This document shows positions 8,426 through 14,672 of a stretch of DNA of 22,121 nucleotides, one piece after another. Position numbers and translations under genes: made by a program. The number at the start of each line of letters is the position of its first letter. The stretch's first letter is position 1. The stretch comes from Candidatus Eiseniibacteriota bacterium (lineage in GTDB: Bacteria > Eisenbacteria > RBG-16-71-46 > JAGVPR01), in NCBI GenBank assembly GCA_020052115.1, contig JAGVPR010000003.1:1-22121 (forward strand), given 5' to 3'. The notes beneath the pieces are model-generated. The model did not search any database. It worked only from the letters and a program-made list of their open reading frames with translations, and had not been told where the DNA came from.

Positions 8426-8464
8426 GACGGGGCGGGGGCTCGGCAGAGGGCCCCCGCCCTCGTC
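8426..8464 (+). terminator. Strong hairpin ending the TonB-receptor operon
   Basis: GACGGGGCGGGGGC pairs with GCCCCCGCCC-T-CGTC: 14 base pairs with one bulged T and a 10-nt loop (8440-8449), starting 34 bp after the PorV-like stop. There is no T-run. In a GC-rich genome this could still terminate, or it could block readthrough incompletely into corA, whose own promoter I cannot see. Confidence 0.55.
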
Positions 8465-8491
8465 GCGAATCGGCGGGAGCGGACACAGAGG

Positions 8492-9463
8492 ATGATCCGG
8501 TTCATCGAACGGGGCTCCGGCGGCTCGGCTGCGATCGGCGAGTTCGATGCCGAGCGCGTGCGCCGGCTCATCGGGGATCCGAGCACGCATTTCTGGGTGG
8601 ATCTGTCCGACCCGAGCGACGAGGAGACCGAGGTCCTCGCGTCGGTCTTCCGCTTTCATCCTCTGACGATTGACGACTGCATCTTCGATGTCGCCTCGCC
8701 GAAGCTCGATGTGTACGACGGCTATCTCTTCCTCGTGATCCACGCGATCGAGTACGACTCGAAGGCCAAGAAGCTGGAGCCGATCGAGCTGGATTGCTAC
8801 CTCGGTCCGAACTACGTCGTCACCTTCCACTACCCGACCGTTCGCCCGATCGAAGAGGTGATGAGCCGGTGCCGGAGTTCGTCCCGGACGATGAACCGAG
8901 GCGCCGAGTTCATCCTGCACGAGGTGCTGGATGCGCTCGTGGACGAATACATACCGGTCTCCGAGTCGCTCGATCGGCAGCTCGACGTCCTCGAGGAGCG
9001 CGTGATCCACGAGCCCAAGCGCGAGGTCCTCCTCGAGATTCTCGAATTGAAGCGCGTGGTCGTGCACCTCCGGCGCCTCCTGGTGCCGCAGCGTGAGGTC
9101 CTCCGCAAGATCGGAAATGACGAGTCCGATCTCGTTTCGCGTGAGGGCCGGCTCTTCTTCCGGGATGTGCACGACCATCTCTACCGCGTCTCGGAGCTGA
9201 CGGAGCTCCACCGCGAGATGATCACGAGCGCGCTCGAGGCGTATCTTTCTTCGGTGAGCAACCGACTGAACGAGGTCATGAAAGTTCTGACGATCATCGC
9301 GACCTTGATACTGCCGCTCACACTCATTACCGGAATCTACGGGATGAACTTCCACTATATGCCCGAGTTGCGGTCCCCCTATGGATACCCCGCCGCACTG
9401 CTGCTCATGGCCGCCGTGGCCGCGGGGATGCTGACGTATTTCAAGCGGCGCGGCTGGCTCTGA
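8492..9463 (+). CDS. corA: CorA-family magnesium/divalent cation transporter
   Basis: The 323-aa product matches CorA in length and layout. It has a soluble N-terminal alpha/beta domain (FWVDLSDPSDEE, HPLTIDDCIF), a long helical stalk rich in charged residues (~150-260), and two C-terminal membrane helices (~264-283 and ~299-317). The signature YGMNF lies at the end of the first helix, with GMN at residues 284-286; it forms the selectivity mouth of the pentameric channel. The protein ends in a basic tail (KRRGWL) that should face the cytoplasm. CorA channels bring in Mg2+ and sometimes Co2+ or Ni2+. The ATG at 8492 is preceded by GGGAG at 8475-8479, a long spacing of 12 nt. It lies 28 bp after a strong hairpin, so it probably has its own promoter, though none is clear. 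Confidence 0.93.
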   Translation: MIRFIERGSGGSAAIGEFDAERVRRLIGDPSTHFWVDLSDPSDEETEVLASVFRFHPLTIDDCIFDVASPKLDVYDGYLFLVIHAIEYDSKAKKLEPIELDCYLGPNYVVTFHYPTVRPIEEVMSRCRSSSRTMNRGAEFILHEVLDALVDEYIPVSESLDRQLDVLEERVIHEPKREVLLEILELKRVVVHLRRLLVPQREVLRKIGNDESDLVSREGRLFFRDVHDHLYRVSELTELHREMITSALEAYLSSVSNRLNEVMKVLTIIATLILPLTLITGIYGMNFHYMPELRSPYGYPAALLLMAAVAAGMLTYFKRRGWL

Positions 9464-9529
9464 ACCCGTCCATTCCGCTCATTCCCGAAGACGCCGGCGA
9501 GCGCAGGGAAAATTAAGCAGCTGCAGCCC

Positions 9530-9558
9530 TTGACACCATCCGGACCGTCATACATAAA
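9530..9558 (+). promoter_or_regulatory. Promoter of the candidate small RNA
   Basis: A perfect TTGACA (9530-9535) lies 17 bp before CATAAA (9553-9558; 4 of 6). The local AT-rich patch (TACATAAACA) stands out in a GC-rich gap. Transcription would begin near 9565. The box lies 66 bp after corA and is followed by no ribosome site or recognisable gene before the terminator at 9668. Confidence 0.55.
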
Positions 9559-9564
9559 CAATGC

Positions 9565-9692
9565 AGAGCGGAGGCAGCCCTGCGGCCGACGTGTCTACCG
9601 TGTCCCACGGCAAAAGCCAAGCCAACGCCTTTGTTGCCGGGTTGCCGTGCGGAACGGCGCACGCGGCAAGGGGGATGCCTCCCCTTTTTTTT
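9565..9692 (+). ncRNA. Candidate structured small RNA or transcription attenuator
   Basis: A promoter at 9530-9558 and an intrinsic terminator at 9668-9692 bound about 128 nt of apparently non-coding sequence. Within it are hairpins CCGTG-TCC-CACGG (9598-9610) and TTGCC-GTGC/GCAC-GC-GGCAA (9642-9669, 9 bp with a 2-nt bulge). A 7-bp long-range complement also exists between the 5' end GGAGGCA (9570-9576) and TGCCTCC (9676-9682) inside the terminator. Pairing of those two arms would break the terminator stem, so the element could switch between terminated and read-through states. A second promoter for the next gene lies beyond it, which favours an independent small RNA. It does not resemble SRP RNA, tmRNA, RNase P RNA, 6S RNA or a T-box as far as I can judge. 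Confidence 0.5.
9668..9692 (+). terminator. Intrinsic terminator with U8 tract
   Basis: AAGGGG pairs with CCCCTT around a short loop (extendable by a G-T pair), and the stem runs straight into eight T's (9685-9692). This is the only terminator in the window with a full T-run, and it ends no protein gene: corA stops 204 bp upstream. Confidence 0.82.
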
Positions 9693-9699
9693 GCCCGGC

Positions 9700-9725
9700 G
9701 CCGGGACTCGCCGCCGGGACTCGCC
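9700..9725. repeat. 13-bp tandem duplication
   Basis: GCCGGGACTCGCC occurs twice head to tail (9700-9712 and 9713-9725), just after a perfect 12-bp palindrome CCCGGCGCCGGG (9694-9705) and just before the -35 box of the DUF2203 gene. It may be a slippage product or a binding site for a regulator. Confidence 0.6.
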
Positions 9726-9728
9726 GCC

Positions 9729-9758
9729 TTGACCCCAGCACCGACCGAACCCTATTCT
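9729..9758 (+). promoter_or_regulatory. Promoter of the DUF2203 gene
   Basis: TTGACC (9729-9734) and TATTCT (9753-9758) are 18 bp apart, followed by CGCAGGG. The same order and the same trailing bases recur before the GlyRS gene. The start site would be near 9765, giving a ~54-nt leader. Confidence 0.6.
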
Positions 9759-9818
9759 CGCAGGGGCGTAGTGCCGGCTGGTATCCGAGGAAACTACGGG
9801 GGAGGCGGCGCGATCACC

Positions 9819-10238
9819 ATGAGTCACAAGGTCTTCTCGCTTCAGGAGGCTTCCGAGCTTCTCCCCGAGCTGACCGAATTGTTGCGCACGATCCGGCATA
9901 GCCACGGCCGCGTGCTCTCGCTCCGCGACAGGATCTCCGTCCTCGATCTGATCGGCGCAACCGAACCGCGGAGCCCCGAGCACCGCGAGTACGTCGAGCG
10001 CAAGCTGGAGTTCGACTCCCAGGTCTCGCGCTTCAATGGGCGGCTTCGACGCGTCCAGGAGATCGGGTGCATCGTAAAAGACGTGCACCAAGGACTCGTG
10101 GACTTCTACTGCGTCCACGACGGGCGCCTGATCTTCCTCTGCTGGATGCTCGGGGAGAAGGAGATCGGCTACTGGCACGAGATTGACTCGGGCTTCACCG
10201 GGCGAAGGCCCGTGTCGGAGTTGAAGCTGAAGAACTGA
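9819..10238 (+). CDS. DUF2203 family protein
   Basis: The 139-aa product has the DUF2203 pattern. An N-terminal FSLQEASELLPELTELLRTI leads into a helical stretch (~20-85). A conserved C-terminal half follows with GCIVKDVHQGLVDFYCVHDG, R-IFLCWMLGE, and GYWHEIDSGFTGRRPV. The function of the family is unknown; it is a small, probably cytoplasmic protein with no signal or membrane segment. The ATG at 9819 is chosen because the family similarity starts there. GGGGGAGG (9798-9804 region) is 14 nt upstream, longer than usual. An open frame continues upstream to 9561 through the candidate small RNA, but it lacks a ribosome site and would pass through the terminator, so it is not used. It converges on the IMPase-family gene with a 9-bp gap. 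Confidence 0.85.
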   Translation: MSHKVFSLQEASELLPELTELLRTIRHSHGRVLSLRDRISVLDLIGATEPRSPEHREYVERKLEFDSQVSRFNGRLRRVQEIGCIVKDVHQGLVDFYCVHDGRLIFLCWMLGEKEIGYWHEIDSGFTGRRPVSELKLKN

Positions 10239-10247
10239 GCGCGCCGC

Positions 10248-11066
10248 TTATCGAGGGGCGCCGGCGCCCCCGACATCTTCCCTCAGTGCCGCGAGGATCG
10301 AGCCGTGAAGGGCTCCGTTCGTCGCGACGATGCGACCCGAATCGAGAAACCCCTCCCCGCCCTCGAAGTCTGTGACCCGCCCGCCCGCCTCACGCACGAG
10401 CAGCGCTCCGGCGGCCATGTCCCAAGGGTGCAGGCCCATCTCCCAGAATCCGTCGTAGATCCCGGAGGCCACCCAGGCCAGATCGAGCGCGGCGGCGCCG
10501 CAGCGCCGGATCGCCTGCGTGCGCAAGGCGAGGCGCGCAAAGTGCCCGAGGTTGTTGTCTTCCGTCTCGTTCAGAGCGTACGGGAAACCGGTCGCGAGCA
10601 GTCCCTTCGAGAGATCCGTCTCGAGGGAGACCCGGATCGGATCGCCGTTGCGCTCGGCTCCACCGCCGTCCACCGCGGTGAAGAGATCGTCGAAAACGGG
10701 CGCGTACACGGCGCCGGCGATAAGGCGTCCGCGCCGGGCCGCGGCGATCGAGACGCAGAAGATCGGATGGCCGTGCACGAAGTTCGTCGTCCCGTCGAGA
10801 GGATCGAGCGACCAGAGCCAGTCGCCGCCTCCTTGGCCCCCGCCGAACTCCTCGCCGAGCACCCGGTGCCCCGGAAAGCGGCGCCCGATCTCCTCCGTGA
10901 GGAAGCGCTCGCTCGCCCTGTCCGCGACGCTCACGAGATCGCGGCGGCCCTTGAACTCGATCTCGGCGGGGCGGAGATCGCGATAGTGCTCCATGATGAT
11001 TGCGCCCGCCTGACGGGCCATCGTCTGGATCGCATCGAGAAGCTCCTGCATCGTGGGATCGGGCAT
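10248..11066 (-). CDS. suhB: Inositol monophosphatase family protein (SuhB-like)
   Basis: The 272-aa product has the three metal-site motifs of the Mg2+-dependent IMPase/FBPase superfamily: GEE at 71-73, DPLDGT at 88-93 followed by TNFVHG, and WDMAAG at 215-220 followed by ALLVREAGG. The TNFVHG-P-F sequence after DPLDGT is typical of inositol-1-monophosphatase rather than CysQ or FBPase. It would hydrolyse myo-inositol-1-phosphate or related sugar phosphates in the cytoplasm; SuhB in E. coli also takes part in rRNA antitermination, which cannot be judged here. The ATG at 11066 follows GGAGAG by 5 nt; the frame stays open to 11222 but without a ribosome site. A 16-bp palindrome (10255-10270, GGGGCGCC/GGCGCCCC) lies at its extreme 3' end and could act as a shared terminator with the converging DUF2203 gene. 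Confidence 0.9.
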   Translation of the reverse strand: MPDPTMQELLDAIQTMARQAGAIIMEHYRDLRPAEIEFKGRRDLVSVADRASERFLTEEIGRRFPGHRVLGEEFGGGQGGGDWLWSLDPLDGTTNFVHGHPIFCVSIAAARRGRLIAGAVYAPVFDDLFTAVDGGGAERNGDPIRVSLETDLSKGLLATGFPYALNETEDNNLGHFARLALRTQAIRRCGAAALDLAWVASGIYDGFWEMGLHPWDMAAGALLVREAGGRVTDFEGGEGFLDSGRIVATNGALHGSILAALREDVGGAGAPR

Positions 11067-11098
11067 TCGTTCTCTCCGTGTCGGTGGCGCTCCGGCCG

Positions 11099-11128
11099 AG
11101 TATAGGCGGCTCCGCGCGGCGGTCACAA
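11099..11128 (-). promoter_or_regulatory. Promoter of the IMPase-family gene
   Basis: Read on the minus strand, TTGTGA (11128-11123) lies 18 bp before TATACT (11104-11099). The -10 matches 5 of 6 positions. The start site would be near 11092, about 26 nt before the ATG. It diverges from the GlyRS promoter 47 bp away. Confidence 0.55.
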
Positions 11129-11174
11129 GCCAAGGGCACAGCGGGCATCGTCTTCCGCAGCCGCGGCCCCCGCC

Positions 11175-11204
11175 TTGACCGATCCCGTCGCATTCCTCTA
11201 TCCT
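11175..11204 (+). promoter_or_regulatory. Promoter of the glycyl-tRNA synthetase gene
   Basis: TTGACC (11175-11180) and TATCCT (11199-11204) are 18 bp apart and followed by CGCAGGG, exactly as in the DUF2203 promoter. The start site would be near 11211 and the leader ~86 nt. Confidence 0.6.
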
Positions 11205-11239
11205 CGCAGGGTTCACGAACACGGGCGGCCTCGTCCGGA

Positions 11240-11266
11240 GCCCTCTGCCCGGCCGGGCGGGAGGGC
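11240..11266 (+). promoter_or_regulatory. Leader hairpin of the glycyl-tRNA synthetase mRNA
   Basis: GCCCTC-T-GCCCGGCCGGGC-GG-GAGGGC folds into a long stem ending 30 nt before the start codon, followed by ATTTCT. An upstream CGGGC (11222-11226) could pair with GCCCG inside the stem and offer an alternative fold. This could be an attenuator or a structural leader. No T-box sequence (such as the TGGnACCGCG-type element) is present. Confidence 0.4.
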
Positions 11267-11296
11267 ATTTCTGTGAGAGGAAAGGAACCTGCGAGC

Positions 11297-12604
11297 ATGG
11301 GCGTGACCGACACGACGATGGACAAGCTGGTCTCTTTGTCGAAGAGACGCGGCTTCGTCTTCCCTTCGAGCGAGATCTACGGCGGCATCAACGCGTGCTG
11401 GGACTACGGACCGCTCGGGGTCAAGCTGAAGAACAAGATCAAGCGCTTCTGGTGGCACGCCATGACACAGCTGCGCGATGACGTCGAGGGGCTCGATGCG
11501 GCGATCTTGATGCACCCGCGGGTGTGGGAGGCCTCCGGGCACGTGGCGGCCTTCTCCGACCCGCTCGTGGACTGCAAGAAGTGCAAGCAGCGCCACCGCG
11601 CGGACGAGATCGAGGGTCCCCGCTGCCCCAACTGCGGCGGCGAGCTGACCGATCCGCGGCAGTTCAATCTCATGTTCAAGACGTTCATGGGGCCCGTCGA
11701 GGACGAGGCTTCGGTGATCTACCTGCGGCCGGAGACGGCGCAGGGGATCTACGTGAACTTCGACAACGTGAGGCAATCGAGCCGCCAGAAGGTCCCGTTC
11801 GGCATCGCGCAGATCGGCAAGGCGTTTCGAAACGAGATCACGCCGGGCAACTTCATCTTCCGCACGCTCGAGTTCGAGCAGATGGAGATGCAGTTCTTCG
11901 TCAGGCCCGGGACGGACGAAACGTGGTTCGAGTACTGGCGCGAGCAACGGATGCAGTGGTATGGGCAGCTCGGACTCAAGCCCGAGCGGCTCCGCTTCCA
12001 TCCGCACGGCCAGGATGAGCTGGCGCACTACGCCAAGGCGGCCTTCGACATCCAGTACGAGTTCCCGTTCGGATGGAAGGAGCTGGAGGGGATCCACAAC
12101 CGCACGAACTTCGATCTCACGCGCCACCAGGAGTTCTCGGCCAAGAAGCTCGAGTACTTCGACGAGGAGACGAAGGAGCGGTACCTGCCCTACATCATCG
12201 AGACTTCGGCCGGGTGCGACCGCACGCTCCTGACCTGCCTCGTGGACGGCTACGACGAGGAGACGATCGAGGGAGAGACCCGCTTCGTCATGCGGCTCTC
12301 TCCGAAGATAGCGCCAGTGACGGCGGGGATCTTCCCCCTCGTCAAGCGCGACGGCATGCCGGAGACGGCGCACGGGATCGTGGACATGCTCCGCAAGCGC
12401 TTCGACGTGTTCTACGACGAGAGCGGAGCGATCGGACGGCGATACCGGCGGCAGGACGAGGCGGGAACGCCATTCTGCCTCACCGTGGATTCACAGACGC
12501 GCGAGGACGAGACCGTCACGGTTCGCGAACGGGACCCGATGACTCAGACGCGGGTGAAGATCGCCGATCTGACCCGCCTTCTGGAGGAGGCGACGGCGTT
12601 CTAG
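11297..12604 (+). CDS. glyS: Glycyl-tRNA synthetase, dimeric class II type
   Basis: The 435-aa product charges tRNA-Gly with glycine in the cytoplasm. It is the single-chain alpha2 type (also called GlyQS), not the separate GlyQ/GlyS alpha2beta2 type. Visible features are the N-terminal KRRGFVFPSSEIYGG and the family motif WDYGPLGVKLKN (35-46). A zinc-ribbon-like insertion has cysteines at 93, 96, 110 and 113. The substrate loop YLRPETAQGIYVNF (142-155) and class II motif 2 GKAFRNEITPGN-IFRTLEFEQ-E (174-197) follow. Motif 3 is in PYIIETSAGCDRTLL. The C-terminal anticodon-binding domain ends with DETVTVRERDPMTQ, typical of the family. It is slightly short but complete. ATG 11297 follows AAAGGAA by 9 nt; a second ATG at 11318 lacks a ribosome site. 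Confidence 0.95.
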   Translation: MGVTDTTMDKLVSLSKRRGFVFPSSEIYGGINACWDYGPLGVKLKNKIKRFWWHAMTQLRDDVEGLDAAILMHPRVWEASGHVAAFSDPLVDCKKCKQRHRADEIEGPRCPNCGGELTDPRQFNLMFKTFMGPVEDEASVIYLRPETAQGIYVNFDNVRQSSRQKVPFGIAQIGKAFRNEITPGNFIFRTLEFEQMEMQFFVRPGTDETWFEYWREQRMQWYGQLGLKPERLRFHPHGQDELAHYAKAAFDIQYEFPFGWKELEGIHNRTNFDLTRHQEFSAKKLEYFDEETKERYLPYIIETSAGCDRTLLTCLVDGYDEETIEGETRFVMRLSPKIAPVTAGIFPLVKRDGMPETAHGIVDMLRKRFDVFYDESGAIGRRYRRQDEAGTPFCLTVDSQTREDETVTVRERDPMTQTRVKIADLTRLLEEATAF

Positions 12605-12641
12605 GCAGGCGACACCCCCGACCGGAGGCGCCCGGAGAGAA

Positions 12642-12719
12642 TCAGGTCGGAACGCCGAGGCGCGGCAGCACCACGGCGACGAGGATGACGTAGACGGCGA
12701 TGACGATGAAGAAGACCAT
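12642..12719 (-). CDS. Predicted 25-aa single-helix membrane microprotein
   Basis: This minus-strand frame lies wholly in the gap between GlyRS and the thioesterase gene. It encodes MVFFIVIAVYVILVAVVLPR followed by LGVPT and TGA. Residues 2-19 are an unbroken hydrophobic helix, with an Arg just after it. The ATG at 12719 is preceded by GGAGG with 4 nt spacing. A strong ribosome site, near-complete hydrophobicity and placement outside other genes support a real small protein. No homology can be claimed, and no promoter is clear; the same frame stays open upstream antisense to the thioesterase gene, but that part looks non-coding. Small inner-membrane proteins of this sort often bind a larger membrane partner, which is not identifiable here. 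Confidence 0.5.
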   Translation of the reverse strand: MVFFIVIAVYVILVAVVLPRLGVPT

Positions 12720-12794
12720 GAGACCTCCGGGATCATCTCCCGCCTTTCGACCCGGGGAATCCGGAATCGATTCAGACCCTCGGGAGGGCGCCGC

Positions 12795-13235
12795 ATGCAC
12801 AGGAGTGTGACCATCCTCCAAAGGGTCCGCTATTCCGAAACGGACGGTTTCGGCGTGGTGTATTACGCCAACTACCTCGTGTGGTTCGAGGTCGGGAGGA
12901 CGGCGTATCTCCGCGAGGTGGGCCTCCCCTATCGCGAACTCGAGGCGCGAGGGCTCCACTTCCCCGTCACGGACGTCGAATGCCGCCTCACCAGCCCCGC
13001 GCGCTACGACGACGAAATCGCCGTCACGACATGGATCGAAGAGATCCGCTCCCGCGAGGTCACCTTCGAGTACGAGATCCGCTGCGGCGCGACGTCGCTG
13101 GCCCTCGGCAGCACGGTGCACATCCTCGTCGGGCGTGACGGGAAGGCCCGTGCGCTCCCCGTGTGGCTCCGAAAGGGCCTCAGCGACACCCTCCTCGCGC
13201 ACAGCCCGCCGGCAGCGCTGCCGCCGGGCGAGTAG
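12795..13235 (+). CDS. Acyl-CoA thioesterase, YbgC/4-hydroxybenzoyl-CoA thioesterase family
   Basis: The 146-aa product is a single hotdog domain, the usual family length. The N-terminal signature VRYSETDGFGVVYYANYLVW (11-30) contains the catalytic-type Asp17 and the GVVYYANY turn. It is followed by FEVGRTAYLRE on the long hotdog helix. Later strands (FPVTDVECRLTSPARYDDEI, TFEYEI) follow the family pattern. Members hydrolyse short-chain or aromatic acyl-CoA thioesters in the cytoplasm. In proteobacteria YbgC is often next to tol-pal genes; no such neighbours are seen here. The ATG at 12795 follows GGGAGGG (12782-12788) by 6 nt. A 10-bp palindrome GAATCGATTC (12764-12773) lies just upstream, between this gene and the divergent microprotein. 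Confidence 0.9.
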   Translation: MHRSVTILQRVRYSETDGFGVVYYANYLVWFEVGRTAYLREVGLPYRELEARGLHFPVTDVECRLTSPARYDDEIAVTTWIEEIRSREVTFEYEIRCGATSLALGSTVHILVGRDGKARALPVWLRKGLSDTLLAHSPPAALPPGE

Positions 13236-13347
13236 CCCCTCCGGCCCCGAGCCGGCCACATTCCAGCCGGTTCTCAGGATGTCCCCGAAAGCGGCCGATC
13301 CATGACTCGGCGCCCGCGTCGGGCGACAATCCAGAAGGAGGCCGTTC

Positions 13348-13806
13348 ATGAGACCTTGGATGTTGCTCGTGCTCGCCGCCGCGGCGGTCCTGGCCGGGTG
13401 CTCGACCCGGCCGTCGGTCCAGATCCTCCCTCTCACGACTCAGGAATACGCTCCGAAACCGGCCGGCATTGACATGCCGATGTTCGCCTCGGTGCCGCCG
13501 AGGGCTCATCTCGTCGTGGCCGAAATCCGCGTCGAAGGCAGCGAGAGTCAGGCCGACAGCTGCATCACCGCGCTTCAGCAGGCGGGGCGGGAAGTGGGAG
13601 CGGACGCCCTGGTCCTCGTCCACTGGGTGGAGCGCACGAACATCCAGACTTCTGACAACTACGGTCCGAGAGGCCGCGTGACCGGCACATCGGTCACGGC
13701 GACCACCGTGCCGACCCTGATCGCGCGGGCGGTCGTGTGGATGGGCAATTCCCCGCTCGGAGAACCGACACCCACACGCCTGGGGATGCGCCAGCTCAAG
13801 CGATAG
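13348..13806 (+). CDS. Small lipoprotein of unknown function
   Basis: The 152-aa product starts with MRPWMLLVLAAAAVLAGC, a clear lipoprotein signal with the lipobox LAGC and lipidated Cys18. The +2 residue is Ser, which suggests outer-membrane sorting by the E. coli rule if that rule holds here. The mature part has a compact alpha/beta look: HLVVAEIRVEG, then a helix with SCITALQQAGREVGADALVL, a strand VHWVER, a flexible Gly/Thr-rich loop, and IARAVVWMG. This order resembles small RcsF/YbjQ-like folds in outline, but the likeness is too weak for a name. There is only one Cys after the lipidated one. GAAGGAGG (13334-13341) precedes the ATG by 6 nt. The gene ends at a strong hairpin shared with the convergent hydrolase gene. 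Confidence 0.8.
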   Translation: MRPWMLLVLAAAAVLAGCSTRPSVQILPLTTQEYAPKPAGIDMPMFASVPPRAHLVVAEIRVEGSESQADSCITALQQAGREVGADALVLVHWVERTNIQTSDNYGPRGRVTGTSVTATTVPTLIARAVVWMGNSPLGEPTPTRLGMRQLKR

Positions 13807-13820
13807 CAGGAGCCACTCAG

Positions 13821-13860
13821 AGCCGCGGCCGGGGCGATTCCCGGCCGCGGCTTCGTTTCG
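13821..13860. terminator. Bidirectional terminator hairpin between convergent genes
   Basis: AGCCGCGGCCGGG and CCCGGCCGCGGCT form a perfect 13-bp stem around a GCGATT loop (13821-13852), followed by TCGTTTCG on the plus strand. It sits 14 bp after the lipoprotein stop and 20 bp from the stop of the minus-strand hydrolase gene, so it can serve both. Confidence 0.8.
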
Positions 13861-13872
13861 ATCCCGCTCGGA

Positions 13873-14550
13873 TCAGAATTCCCAGCTCTTCCCGGGTTCG
13901 AGAACGACCACGCTCGCCAGCTTCTCCCGCTCCACGCTCTCGCGGAAGGCGCCCGGATCGGCGCCGATGATGCCGAACGTGTTGTAGTGCATAGGCACCA
14001 CCGTCTTCGGCTTGAGAAAGCGTGTCGCGCGCACCGCGTCTTCGATCCCCATCGTGAAGTTGTCGCCGATCGGGAGGATCGCCACGTCGAGCCCCGCCTC
14101 GCCGATGAGCTGCATGTCCATGAAGAGCCCGGTGTCGCCGGCGTGATAGAGCACGCGGCCCCCCATCCAGAGGATGACCCCTGCCGGATTGCCCGCGTAG
14201 GACCCGTCGGGGAACGACGATCCGTGAAGCGCCTGGGTGAGCTTGGCCCGGCCGAACGGGAAGGCGGCGGAGCCGCCGATGTGCATCGCATGAATCTTCG
14301 CGCCCTGCTTTCCGCAGTACGACGCGATCTCGAAGTTGGAGATCACCGTGGCCCCGGTCCTCTTCGCGATCGGAATCGCGTCACCCAGGTGATCGCCGTG
14401 CCCGTGCGTCACGATGATGAAGTCGGCCCGCACTTCCCCGGGGCCGATGGAAGCGAGGGGATTGCCCTCGAGGAACGGATCTATGAGGATCGCCGTTCCA
14501 TCCGATTCGACGAGGAAGCAGGCATGCCCGTAATACGTCAGCTTGGCCAT
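13873..14550 (-). CDS. UPF0173-family metal-dependent hydrolase (metallo-beta-lactamase fold)
   Basis: The 225-aa product is the expected length for UPF0173. It opens with MAKLTYYGHACFLVESDGTA and ILIDPFLEGNP, the usual start of the family. The zinc-site motif HGHGDH lies at 49-54 in the context IIVTHGHGDHLGDA. Later metal ligands are visible in YHAGDTGLF and in PMHYNTF near the C-terminus. Members are cytoplasmic hydrolases of unknown substrate related to UlaG and phospholipase-D-like MBL enzymes. The ATG at 14550 is preceded by GGAGG at 6-7 nt; the frame extends 11 codons further to 14583 but the family start and ribosome site favour 14550. It is divergent from the metalloprotease gene and convergent with the lipoprotein gene. 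Confidence 0.92.
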   Translation of the reverse strand: MAKLTYYGHACFLVESDGTAILIDPFLEGNPLASIGPGEVRADFIIVTHGHGDHLGDAIPIAKRTGATVISNFEIASYCGKQGAKIHAMHIGGSAAFPFGRAKLTQALHGSSFPDGSYAGNPAGVILWMGGRVLYHAGDTGLFMDMQLIGEAGLDVAILPIGDNFTMGIEDAVRATRFLKPKTVVPMHYNTFGIIGADPGAFRESVEREKLASVVVLEPGKSWEF

Positions 14551-14600
14551 CGTCGCCTCCGTCAAGAGTCGTGCAGCCGGCACGGTGAAAGAGCGGAGCC

Positions 14601-14630
14601 AGCGTAGCGGCCGGTTCTCCGCGGTGTCAA
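14601..14630 (-). promoter_or_regulatory. Promoter of the UPF0173 hydrolase gene
   Basis: On the minus strand a perfect TTGACA (14630-14625) lies 18 bp before TACGCT (14606-14601; 3 of 6). The start site would fall near 14595, leaving a ~45-nt leader. Confidence 0.5.
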
Positions 14631-14663
14631 GGCGCGGGCCTCTCGACAGGCGCGGGCCTCTCG
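14630..14663. repeat. 16-bp direct repeat in a divergent control region
   Basis: AGGCGCGGGCCTCTCG occurs at 14630-14645 and again at 14648-14663, an 18-bp period. The repeats fill the space between the back-to-back promoters of the hydrolase (-35 at 14625-14630) and the metalloprotease (-35 at 14673-14678). Their position suits binding sites for a regulator acting on one or both genes. Confidence 0.6.
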
Positions 14664-14672
14664 TCGCCTTCG

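Noticed and set aside
9565..9692. Identification of the candidate RNA as SRP RNA, 6S RNA, SAH or c-di-GMP riboswitch.
   Set aside because: Isolated short matches (for example GGAACGGCGC) do not extend to the conserved cores or overall fold of those classes.
9561..9818. Upstream extension of the DUF2203 frame to an ATG at 9561.
   Set aside because: It runs through an intrinsic terminator and a second promoter, has no ribosome site, and the family similarity begins at 9819.
10255..10270. 16-bp perfect palindrome as an operator.
   Set aside because: It lies in the last codons of the IMPase-family gene at a convergent junction, so a simple 3'-end hairpin or chance in GC-rich coding DNA is more likely.
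12720..13436. Long minus-strand open frame upstream of the microprotein, antisense to the thioesterase.
   Set aside because: Composition is Arg/Gly/Pro-rich, typical of antisense frames in GC-rich DNA, and the thioesterase on the other strand is unambiguous.
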